DNA from: Pseudomonadota bacterium
GTDB lineage: Bacteria > Pseudomonadota > Gammaproteobacteria > Xanthomonadales > Xanthomonadaceae
Direction: 5' to 3'
Assembly (NCBI GenBank): GCA_023457475.1
Contig: JAEWLO010000237.1
Span: 1 to 8,668 of the forward strand
DNA length: 8,668 nucleotides
Each line of letters begins with the position of its first letter. The stretch's first letter is position 1. The notes below the pieces were generated by a model. It was given only the letters and a program-made list of their open reading frames with translations. It had not been told where the DNA came from and did not search any database. The position numbers were made by a program, and so were the translations under genes. Shown piece after piece: positions 1 through 5,558 of the stretch.

Positions 1-951
1 CTGCTGGCCAAACTCAGTGCCGGGCGCTTGTCCGGCGACGCGCTGGCGCGCGAGCTGGGCCAGACCCGCGCTGCCATCTGGAAACGAATTCAAGGACTTA
101 GAGCGGCCGGGGTGGAGGTCGAGGGCCGTGCCGGTGACGGATACCAGTTGCAGCAGCCGCTGGAACTGCTCGACACCGCCGCCCTGCTGGGCGCACTGCC
201 CGACGCCGTCTCATCTCGGATTGATACCCTCGATATCGCCTGGACCGTCGTCTCGACCAACACCGAATTGCTGCGTTGCAGCGCACCGGAGCGCGGGTCG
301 CGGGTTCTCCTGGCTGAACGCCAGACCGGCGGCCGCGGCCGTCGCGGGCGGGACTGGGCGTCGCCGCTTGCCGCGCACATCTACCTCTCGGTGCTGCGCG
401 GTTTTGCGGGCGGGCTCTCACGCCTGGGCGGGCTCAGCCTGGTGGCGGGCGTGGCCGTGGCCGAGGCGCTGCGCGAGCAGGGCGTAGCCGGTGTCGGTCT
501 GAAATGGCCCAACGACATCGTGGTGAACGGCCACAAGCTGGGCGGTCTGCTGGTGGAGGGCGGTGGCGAGTTCGCGGGCCCCGCGCGCGCCGTGATCGGG
601 CTGGGCATCAACGTGCGCATGCCGCCGGCCTTTGCCGCCCAGATCACCCAGCCGTGGACCGACCTGGGCCAGCTGCTGGGTACGTCGGTGAGCCGCAACG
701 CGGTCGTCGCGCGCGTGCTGGCGCATCTGCTGCCGGCATTGGAGACGTTCGAGCAGAAGGGGCTGGCTCCGTTCCTGGTTCGCTACGCCGCACTCGACGC
801 GCTGGCCGGGCGCGCCGTGCGGGTGGAAGACGGCGGTACCTGGTTCGAGGGTGATGCCCTCGGCCTGGCCGAGGACGGGGCCCTGCGGGTGCGCATCGAG
901 GGCGTGGAGCGCTGTTTTCACGCCGGGGAAGTCAGCGTGAGGGCGCAATGA
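1..951 (+). CDS. birA: Biotin-protein ligase / biotin operon repressor (5' partial)
   Basis: Bifunctional BirA: it activates biotin as biotinyl-AMP, transfers it to the biotin carrier protein of acetyl-CoA carboxylase, and in its DNA-binding form represses biotin synthesis genes. The frame is open from base 1, giving 316 visible residues. By comparison with E. coli BirA about a dozen N-terminal residues lie outside the window; the in-frame TTG at 28 is therefore not the true start. A winged-helix segment covers residues 1-50 (RELGQTRAAIWKRIQGLR). The catalytic domain follows, with STNTELL (85-91), the biotinyl-AMP loop GRGRRGRDW (111-119), KWPND (168-172) and HKLGGLLVE (178-186). A C-terminal SH3-like domain covers about 268-314. 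The helix-turn-helix makes this the repressor-type (group II) enzyme. Its stop overlaps the coaX start (ATGA), so the two genes are probably translationally coupled. Confidence 0.95.
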   Translation: MLAKLSAGRLSGDALARELGQTRAAIWKRIQGLRAAGVEVEGRAGDGYQLQQPLELLDTAALLGALPDAVSSRIDTLDIAWTVVSTNTELLRCSAPERGSRVLLAERQTGGRGRRGRDWASPLAAHIYLSVLRGFAGGLSRLGGLSLVAGVAVAEALREQGVAGVGLKWPNDIVVNGHKLGGLLVEGGGEFAGPARAVIGLGINVRMPPAFAAQITQPWTDLGQLLGTSVSRNAVVARVLAHLLPALETFEQKGLAPFLVRYAALDALAGRAVRVEDGGTWFEGDALGLAEDGALRVRIEGVERCFHAGEVSVRAQ

Positions 952-1685
952 GCGACTGGTTGTTCGACCTGGGGAATTCCCGCTTCAAATACGCGCCGCT
1001 GCAGGGTGTGCGTGCCGGCAACGTCGAGGCTTGGCCGCACGGTGCGGAAGCCATGCCGGATGCGGCGGTGCAGGGGCTGCCAAGCGGCGGCACCGCGTAC
1101 GTGGCCAGCGTGGCCGCCCCCGCGCTCACCGCGGCCATGCTCGACGTGCTGCGCAGCCGCTTCACGCAGGTCCGCGTGGCGCGCACGGAAGCGGAATACG
1201 CGGGACTGCGCATCGCCTATGCGGACCCGTCGAAATTTGGCGTGGATCGCTACCTGGCACTGCTCGCCGTGGTGGATCGCCGGCAACCCGTGGTCGTGGC
1301 GGGCGTCGGCACGGCGCTGACCGTCGACCTGCTCGATGCGCACGGCCAGCACCACGGCGGGCGCATCGCGGCCTCCCCCACCACCATGCGCGAGGCCCTG
1401 CATGCACGGGCGGTGCAGCTGCCGCCCAGTGGCGGCAACTATGCCGAGTTCGCCAACGACACCGCCGACGCGCTGGCCTCGGGCTGCGACGGTGCCGCCG
1501 TGGCGCTCATCGAGCGCAGCTGCGCTCAGGCGGCGGGGGTGCTGGGCACCGTGCCGGCCTTGCTTGTGCACGGTGGCGGCGCACCTGCGCTGATGCCGCT
1601 GCTGCCGGATGCGCAGTTCCATGCGGCGCTGGTGCTGGACGGCCTCGCGCGCTGGGCCGTGCATCAGCCACCGGCGGCACGGTAG
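948..1685 (+). CDS. coaX: Type III pantothenate kinase
   Basis: Catalyses ATP-dependent phosphorylation of pantothenate, the first step of coenzyme A synthesis, in the cytoplasm. The 245-residue length fits CoaX. Family motifs of this ASKHA-fold kinase are visible: DLGNSRFK (7-14, phosphate-binding loop with D7, N10 and K14), PSKFGVDRYLAL (94-105, with the catalytic aspartate D100 and R101), GVGTALTVDLLD (119-130), and ND(T)ADA..SG (170-179). The usual G-G-x-I-x-P-G segment appears as GGRIAASP (137-144), a variant that does not by itself suggest loss of function. The ATG start overlaps the birA stop by four bases; birA-coaX adjacency is common in proteobacteria (Baf/CoaX of Bordetella is a known member of this family). 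The next gene starts 9 bp after the stop, so a three-gene operon is likely. Confidence 0.95.
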   Translation: MSDWLFDLGNSRFKYAPLQGVRAGNVEAWPHGAEAMPDAAVQGLPSGGTAYVASVAAPALTAAMLDVLRSRFTQVRVARTEAEYAGLRIAYADPSKFGVDRYLALLAVVDRRQPVVVAGVGTALTVDLLDAHGQHHGGRIAASPTTMREALHARAVQLPPSGGNYAEFANDTADALASGCDGAAVALIERSCAQAAGVLGTVPALLVHGGGAPALMPLLPDAQFHAALVLDGLARWAVHQPPAAR

Positions 1686-1694
1686 GATTTCAGG

Positions 1695-2492
1695 ATGCTG
1701 ACCCGTGCCCTGATCGTTGTCCTGGCCATTCTCAATGTCGGCGTCGCGCTGTGGTGGATGCTGCGCGGCGAACCGGCTCCTGTGGTCGTGGAAGCGCCGA
1801 ACGGCGTAGCCAGGCTGCAGTTCCTGGATACGCCGGCATCAGCGGCTCCTGCGCCGGCATCGGCCACTGCACCCGCCAGCGCGCCGTTGAACGACGCCAC
1901 GCCGGCGGCGACCGCCGCTCCTGCGAGCACGCCTGCTGCATCGAATGCTCCGGCACCTGCTCCGGCATCGGCCCCGCCGGCAGCCACCGCCGCCGCTGCG
2001 CCACCGCCCGCCGCCCCGGCTTCGGCTCCGGCGCAGTGTCTCTCGCTCGGCCCGTTCGCCGACCGCGCTGCGGCCATGGCGGCCCAGGGCAATGCCGACA
2101 GCCTGCTGCAGCGCTCGCGCCTGCGCGAAGTGCCCAATGCCGGGGCCAGCACCTACCGGGTCATCATGCCGGCCTCCGCCAGCCGCGAAGAGGCACAGGC
2201 CCTGGTCAAGCGGATTGCTGCAGCCGGCATCAGCGACTACTACATCCTCGGCCAGGGCGAAGACGCCAACGCGATCGCGCTGGGCCAGTACCGCAACCGC
2301 GAAGGAGCGGAACGCCGCATGGCCGCGCTCAGCGCCGCCGGCTTCAACGCCCGGCTCGTCGCCAGCGGCGGCGACGGCAGCGCGCAGTGGTGGGTAGATG
2401 CGACATTGGCTGACGGCTCCAGCCCCAATGCGGCCCGCCAGCGCAGCGGTGCCGCACAGCAACGCTCGCTGGACTGTGCCCGCCTGCGCTAG
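1695..2492 (+). CDS. Membrane-anchored SPOR-like domain protein
   Basis: A 265-residue protein with one N-terminal transmembrane segment (about residues 5-23) after a very short MLTR head, which predicts a bitopic inner-membrane protein with its C-terminus in the periplasm. Residues 47-114 are a low-complexity Ala/Pro/Ser linker. Residues 115-240 look like a SPOR domain: two similar halves around YYILGQGED (182-190) and ALGQYRNREGAERRMAALSA (195-214). SPOR domains bind glycan strands lacking stem peptides and place proteins at the division septum, so a cell-wall or division role is likely but inferred. Cys115 and Cys261 could form a periplasmic disulfide. The ATG is preceded by an AGGA-containing region and lies 9 bp after coaX, so it is probably cotranscribed. 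No specific named homologue was recognised. Confidence 0.8.
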   Translation: MLTRALIVVLAILNVGVALWWMLRGEPAPVVVEAPNGVARLQFLDTPASAAPAPASATAPASAPLNDATPAATAAPASTPAASNAPAPAPASAPPAATAAAAPPPAAPASAPAQCLSLGPFADRAAAMAAQGNADSLLQRSRLREVPNAGASTYRVIMPASASREEAQALVKRIAAAGISDYYILGQGEDANAIALGQYRNREGAERRMAALSAAGFNARLVASGGDGSAQWWVDATLADGSSPNAARQRSGAAQQRSLDCARLR

Positions 2493-2495
2493 AAT
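2490..2495 (+). promoter_or_regulatory. Candidate -10 box of the tRNA-Thr promoter
   Basis: TAGAAT matches the sigma-70 -10 consensus TATAAT in five of six positions and lies 12 bp before the tRNA 5' end, which would give a leader of only a few bases. Its first three bases are the TAG stop codon of the SPOR-like gene. The discriminator region that follows (CGCCCC) is GC-rich, typical of stringently controlled stable-RNA promoters. No convincing -35 hexamer is visible at 16-18 bp. Confidence 0.55.
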
Positions 2496-2507
2496 CGCCC
2501 CTTCAGT

Positions 2508-2583
2508 GCCGGCATAGCTCAGTTGGTAGAGCAACCGCCTTGTAAGCGGTAGGTCCCCAGTTCGAATCCGGGTGTCGGCACCA
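2508..2583 (+). tRNA. tRNA-Thr (anticodon UGU)
   Basis: A complete 76-base tRNA including an encoded CCA (2581-2583). The acceptor stem GCCGGCA pairs with TGTCGGC with one G-U pair. The D-arm has TAGCTCAGTTGGTAGAGCA. The anticodon stem ACCGC/GCGGT closes the loop CTTGTAA, anticodon TGT, reading the threonine codon ACA and by wobble other ACN codons. The T-loop is TTCGAAT; its stem contains an A-C mismatch that I recall also in E. coli tRNA-Thr(UGU). It stands alone, with no other tRNA and no tufB/secE cluster beside it within the window. Confidence 0.97.
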
Positions 2584-2597
2584 TTCCGGGCAGGCGC

Positions 2598-2620
2598 GGA
2601 CACGCACGGCGTGTCCCTAC
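2598..2620 (-). repeat. GTAG-type REP palindrome (SMAG-like), copy 1
   Basis: A perfect 8-bp inverted repeat, GGACACGC and GCGTGTCC, around a 3-base loop (ACG), followed directly by CTAC. On the minus strand it reads GTAG then the palindrome, which is the layout of Stenotrophomonas SMAG/REP elements. Such elements are mobilised by REP-associated tyrosine transposases (RAYT); none is encoded here. It lies 14 bp after the tRNA and may help end transcripts from the left. Confidence 0.75.
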
Positions 2621-2754
2621 GAGGGTACCTCCGGGCGGCTTGCCGGGTGCCTGGAGCCGGGCCTTTGCCCGGGTCATCGGACGACCGACCCCGCCGACTC
2701 CGCCAATCGACACCGGTGCTCACAAGCATCAGCGGCAATGGCCCAACCGACCGC

Positions 2755-2777
2755 GTAGTGACACGCCATGCGTGTCA
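2755..2777 (+). repeat. GTAG-type REP palindrome (SMAG-like), copy 2
   Basis: GTAG followed directly by a perfect 8-bp inverted repeat, TGACACGC and GCGTGTCA, around the loop CAT. The core arm GACACGC is identical to copy 1, and the orientation is opposite, so the two elements form a spaced inverted pair with 134 bp between their GTAG ends. It lies 25 bp beyond the stop of the convergent GTPase gene and could act as a 3' stem-loop for that operon. Confidence 0.8.
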
Positions 2778-2802
2778 TCGCGATCCGACCGCGCCTACGC
2801 GC

Positions 2803-3342
2803 TCAGTTCGTCTCGGCAAACCGGTACGACAGCAGCGACTTCACCAGGAACGTCACCTGGGTCGCCGACCGCGCATCCACCCGCATCACCGGCAACCGAT
2901 GCCCGGCGTCGAACAACGCATTGCGGAACTCCGGAATCAGCAGCGCCGGGTACTCGTCTGTGCGGGTGACGCCCACCGCCAGGCTGGCGTCGGGCGCGAT
3001 CCGCGAGAACTCCTGCAGCAGCTCCACGGTGGAAGCCACCGCGTCGGGATCGCCGGCGTTGACCAGCACGATCACGCCCAATGCGCCCTCGCACACCATC
3101 GGCCACATGAAATCCAGATAGCGCTGGCCCGGGACGCCGTAGACGTGCAGCAGCTCACCGTCATCCAGCTCGATCGAGCTGTAATCCAGCGCGACGGTGG
3201 TCTCCACCTTCTCACCCATGGCGTCGCCGCTCATCGGCATTTCCGTGCTGACCGGTTCGATATCGGAGATGGCGCGCACCGCCGTGGTCTTGCCGGCTCC
3301 CATCGTGCCGACGAACACCAGCTTGTTGGCAGGCAGGCTCAT
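2803..3342 (-). CDS. Small Ras-like GTPase of a Roadblock operon (MglA/CvnD type)
   Basis: A 179-residue cytoplasmic GTPase. The P-loop is GTMGAGKTT (12-20). A switch I-like TTVALDY follows (48-54). The switch II region is VYGVPGQRYLDFMW (67-80), keeping PGQ but with no aspartate at the usual DxxG position; this matches the FGTPGQ..FMW pattern of conservon (CvnD) GTPases better than the DTPGQ of MglA. The G4 motif NKxD appears as TRTD (126-129) and G5 as DARSA (157-161). These proteins switch between GTP- and GDP-bound states under control of Roadblock partners. The ATG at 3342 is chosen over the GTG 48 bases upstream because it has a purine-rich GGGAGAGG ribosome site and overlaps the stop of the preceding gene (ATGA). 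It is the last gene of a four-gene operon. Confidence 0.85.
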   Translation of the reverse strand: MSLPANKLVFVGTMGAGKTTAVRAISDIEPVSTEMPMSGDAMGEKVETTVALDYSSIELDDGELLHVYGVPGQRYLDFMWPMVCEGALGVIVLVNAGDPDAVASTVELLQEFSRIAPDASLAVGVTRTDEYPALLIPEFRNALFDAGHRLPVMRVDARSATQVTFLVKSLLSYRFAETN

Positions 3343-4295
3343 CGTGCCTCTCCCTGGAACAGATTCAGGCCGAAGCGGCGGGCAACCCACGAGAAGAAAC
3401 GGGAGTCGCTGGCGTCTTTACGGCGAGGGGTACGGGGCACGGCGGTGTCCTGGTTCGAAGCGAGGCCGCTGGCAACAGCAGCACTGAAGAGGGATTGCAC
3501 CGTGTCCGGCGGCAGATGGCAAGCCTCGGCCAGTGCGGCGGGCTGCCACGGACGCGCATGCAGGTGGGCGATGGCCAGCAGCCAGGTGGCCGGCACGTCG
3601 TCGCTGTGGAGGTCCGGCCAGTGCCGCAGCTTCAGCGTCGGCAGGCCATCGGGCACCGGCAGCAGCGTGGGGCGGTACCGCGCAATGCAGAAGTACAGCG
3701 CTTCGAGCGAATACCGCTGCGGCACGCGGTAGATGTACTGGTGCTGGAAGGTGGCCGCATCGATCACCTCGGAGGACCAGGTGCTGTCGTCCAGCTGTGC
3801 CACCAGCTCCGCCAGCGACACCGAGGCGGGGAGCGCGATGCTGCGCGTGGCCACATCCACCAGGGCCATGATGGCACCGCGTTGCAGCAGGTGCAGGCGC
3901 GAATCGTCGGGCTGCGCCAGCAGACGCAGCAGCAGTGGCGCGCGGGGGGTGGGACGCTCGTCGGTAAGGAGCGGGGCGCTCAGCAGCAGGCTGGAGAGCT
4001 GCTCGTTGATGTCGCGCACGGTGGCACCGTGCGGCAGGCGGCCCGGGGCGGCGTCGGCATAGCGTCGTGCGATGGACAGCATCGGCACGTTGGCCGCATG
4101 GGCCTCGCTGAGCAGGCGCGGGGCGTCGGCATGGTCCAGGCCGACCACCAGCAGGTCGGCATCGCCGGCCCAGGGCTGCAGCTGCACGTCCATGCGCTCG
4201 GCCAGCAGCATCGAACAGGCCAGTTTCAGGCGGGTCTGGTGCAGCACGTCCAGGCCGGCCGCGGCCACGCGGAAACTACGGAGTGGGGTATTCAT
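3339..4295 (-). CDS. Conserved protein of unknown function in the GTPase-Roadblock operon
   Basis: I do not recognise this 318-residue, apparently soluble protein. Residues 8-103 look like a degenerate receiver or Rossmann-type alpha/beta domain: beta strand FRVAAAGLD, a helix, then ADLLVVGLDHADAP (46-59), NVPMLSIARRY (69-79) and GATVRDINEQL (90-100). The canonical acidic pocket and lysine of a true response regulator are not evident. The middle (about 120-230) has WSSEVIDAATFQHQYIYRVP (173-192) and is mixed alpha/beta. Residues 236-280 resemble a small winged-helix (PAALAEACHLPPDTVQSLF). The C-terminus ends in an aromatic-basic helix, SRFFSWVARRFGLNLF (298-313), which could contact a membrane or partner. 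The ATG at 4295 is preferred to the GTG at 4310, though neither has a good ribosome site. It overlaps the GTPase start, suggesting fixed stoichiometry and an effector or regulator role, by inference. Confidence 0.7.
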   Translation of the reverse strand: MNTPLRSFRVAAAGLDVLHQTRLKLACSMLLAERMDVQLQPWAGDADLLVVGLDHADAPRLLSEAHAANVPMLSIARRYADAAPGRLPHGATVRDINEQLSSLLLSAPLLTDERPTPRAPLLLRLLAQPDDSRLHLLQRGAIMALVDVATRSIALPASVSLAELVAQLDDSTWSSEVIDAATFQHQYIYRVPQRYSLEALYFCIARYRPTLLPVPDGLPTLKLRHWPDLHSDDVPATWLLAIAHLHARPWQPAALAEACHLPPDTVQSLFSAAVASGLASNQDTAVPRTPRRKDASDSRFFSWVARRFGLNLFQGEAR

Positions 4296-4326
4296 CGGGA
4301 CGGGTCGCACGGCGGGGCAGGCGGGA

Positions 4327-4342
4327 CACCGTCATCACGGTG
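4327..4342 (-). other. Intergenic hairpin between second Roadblock gene and unknown gene
   Basis: A 6-bp perfect inverted repeat (CACCGT / ACGGTG) with a 4-base loop lies in the 71-bp gap. There is no U-run, so it is not a classical terminator; it could protect an mRNA end or be fortuitous in GC-rich DNA. Confidence 0.35.
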
Positions 4343-4366
4343 CCGCGCCGCCCGCACCGGCTGCGA

Positions 4367-4726
4367 TCAGCTGAAGTCCAGGGTCTTTTCCATGGCCTTC
4401 AGTTCATGGCGGGACATGGCCAGGTTGGCCTTGCTGCGATCCATGATCACGTACAGGAACAGCATCGGGTTGCTTTCCAGCGGGCGGATCAGGTGGTACT
4501 GCGTGTCCAGCGTGATCAGGATGTCCTCGATCGCGTCGGACAGGCCCAGCGCCGTGGCCACGCGGCGCTTGGCGCGCACGACTTCGGTGTTGCCGGCAGC
4601 CGCCAGCTCCAGGTTGATGTTGCCGCCGCCGGACATGGCCAGGGCCATGCCGCTGTCACCGTCAACGAGGGCCGCGCCAACGAAACCGGCGAGGGAGTTC
4701 AGCTTTTCAAGCGAGTGGTTCGGCAT
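4367..4726 (-). CDS. Roadblock/LC7 domain protein (second copy)
   Basis: A 119-residue cytoplasmic protein that is essentially one Roadblock/LC7 domain. The N-terminal helix SLEKLNSLAGFVGAALVDGD (5-24) leads into strands with SGMALAM and INLELAAAGNTEVVRAKRRV (37-56), then DAIEDILITLDTQYHLIRPL (64-83) and FLYVIMDRSKANLAMSRHEL (90-109). Roadblock proteins dimerise and bind small GTPases as GAPs or scaffolds, as MglB does for MglA. The ATG at 4726 has an AAGGA ribosome site 8 bases upstream. It lies 93 bp after the first Roadblock gene and 71 bp before the unknown gene. The two Roadblock proteins are clearly different in sequence rather than a recent duplication, so they may form a heterodimer or act at different steps. 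Confidence 0.88.
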   Translation of the reverse strand: MPNHSLEKLNSLAGFVGAALVDGDSGMALAMSGGGNINLELAAAGNTEVVRAKRRVATALGLSDAIEDILITLDTQYHLIRPLESNPMLFLYVIMDRSKANLAMSRHELKAMEKTLDFS

Positions 4727-4761
4727 ACGACAAATCCTTTTTGCTCAGACTGCAGGGGGCA

Positions 4762-4777
4762 GCAGGCGGACGCCTGC
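4762..4777 (-). other. Intergenic hairpin between the two Roadblock genes
   Basis: A perfect inverted repeat, GCAGGCG / CGCCTGC, separated by two bases (in practice a 6-bp stem with a 4-base loop), sits in the 93-bp gap. It is not followed by a U-run on either strand at terminator spacing. It may be a processing or mRNA-stability site. Confidence 0.35.
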
Positions 4778-4819
4778 CGGTACGACACTTCGAAAGCGAT
4801 CGGCGAACCGTACCCGCGA

Positions 4820-5272
4820 TCAGGCGGGGCGCTGGCGCAGCACGGCGTCCAGGCGGCTGGCGCACTCGCGCGCATGGAACAGCAGCACGGCCATGTTCAC
4901 GTCATGGCTGGCGACCGCTGTAAGGGTGAGCGGCTTGTCGGCGGTGATGCGGATCAGCACCACGTTGCCCAGCTTCGTGCAGATGGTGGCGTAGTCGGCT
5001 TCGCTCAGCGCCAGTTCGCGCGACACGGTTTCGCCCAGGGTGAGGAACGAGTTGGCCATTGCGGCCAGGCGGCGTCCGTCCACGCCCAGTGCCGAATCCT
5101 CGGCCACGGCACGACCGTCAGCGGTGGACAGCATCAGCAGGGTCAGGCCACTCTCGCGCTCGCGCGCCTGGCGAAAGGTCTGCTCGATGGCGGCGGTGTC
5201 GTACATCTGACGCGCCGGCTGGCTCTCACCGCTCGCGGAGCGGACGATCTGGTGGATGGAACTGCGCTGCAC
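4820..5272 (-). CDS. Roadblock/LC7 domain protein (first gene of operon)
   Basis: A 150-residue protein with an unstructured N-terminal stretch (1-25) followed by a Roadblock/LC7 domain: GLTLLMLSTADGRAVAEDS (42-60), the helix GRRLAAMANSFLTLGETVSR (66-85), and the strands YATICTKLGNVVLIRITAD (94-112) and TLTAVASHDVNMAVLLFHA (116-134). It is the promoter-proximal gene of the operon that ends with the GTPase, so it probably works as its regulator, GAP or scaffold. The GTG at 5272 is chosen because a G-rich stretch (GGGGGC) lies just upstream; an ATG at 5206 would keep the whole domain and is an alternative. Its leader contains a terminator-like hairpin. Compared with conservon CvnB proteins it fits in length. 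Confidence 0.83.
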   Translation of the reverse strand: MQRSSIHQIVRSASGESQPARQMYDTAAIEQTFRQARERESGLTLLMLSTADGRAVAEDSALGVDGRRLAAMANSFLTLGETVSRELALSEADYATICTKLGNVVLIRITADKPLTLTAVASHDVNMAVLLFHARECASRLDAVLRQRPA

Positions 5273-5296
5273 GAACTGCCCCCGGGAAACACGACG

Positions 5297-5326
5297 AAAA
5301 ACGGACCAACCCTTTACGGGTTAGTC
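5297..5326 (-). terminator. Terminator-like hairpin in the leader of the Roadblock operon
   Basis: Read on the minus strand, GAC-T-AACCC, a five-base loop and GGGTT-G-GTC form a 5-bp stem extended by 3 bp across one mismatch, followed after CG by five T. This has the shape of a weak intrinsic terminator and ends about 25 bases before the GTG of the first Roadblock gene. It could attenuate the operon or stop an upstream antisense transcript. Confidence 0.4.
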
Positions 5327-5558
5327 AATCTGCACTGCGGGAAAGTGCGAACGGTAGCATGCTGAAGGCGTCATCTTGGGTAACGGAAGCTAAATCGGGC
5401 GCTCCTTTCGTTCCTGTCAAACCCCTGACACGCAAGACTTTCACCGTATGTCGCTTGCTCACACTTGGTTACGCTGGCGGGGGCTGCTGCATCGCCGCGA
5501 GTGTGAAAACGGGCAACTCACTAGACTGGGGAATCAATTTGTCGTGATTGGAGTGAGC
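5327..5558. promoter_or_regulatory. Divergent regulatory region between Roadblock operon and arginase
   Basis: No gene is visible here and the AT content is higher than in the flanking genes. An inverted repeat, TGTCA (5415-5419) and TGACA (5426-5430), carries a perfect minus-strand TTGACA (5420 to 5415) and a plus-strand CTGACA (5425-5430), so two -35 elements may stand back to back. Matching -10 boxes are weak: TATGTC at 5447 on the plus strand after 16 bp, GATTTA near 5396 on the minus strand after 18 bp. A GGAG ribosome site for arginase lies at about 5549-5552. Confidence 0.4.

Noticed and set aside
1031..2413. A 460-codon plus-strand open frame across coaX and the SPOR-like gene
   Set aside because: Its translation is Arg/Ala/Gly-rich low complexity and it runs through two well-supported genes in another frame.
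1839..2738. A 299-codon minus-strand open frame across the SPOR-like gene and the tRNA
   Set aside because: It covers a tRNA and a repeat region and shows no recognisable domain.
3495..4994. A 499-codon plus-strand open frame
   Set aside because: It lies antisense to the unknown gene and the second Roadblock gene, whose products have clear domain structure, and is Arg/Gln/His-rich in the manner of a GC-rich shadow frame.
5448..5558. An N-terminal 37-residue extension of arginase
   Set aside because: It has no ribosome site or similarity to arginases, whereas ATG at 5559 has GGAG and a typical N-terminus.
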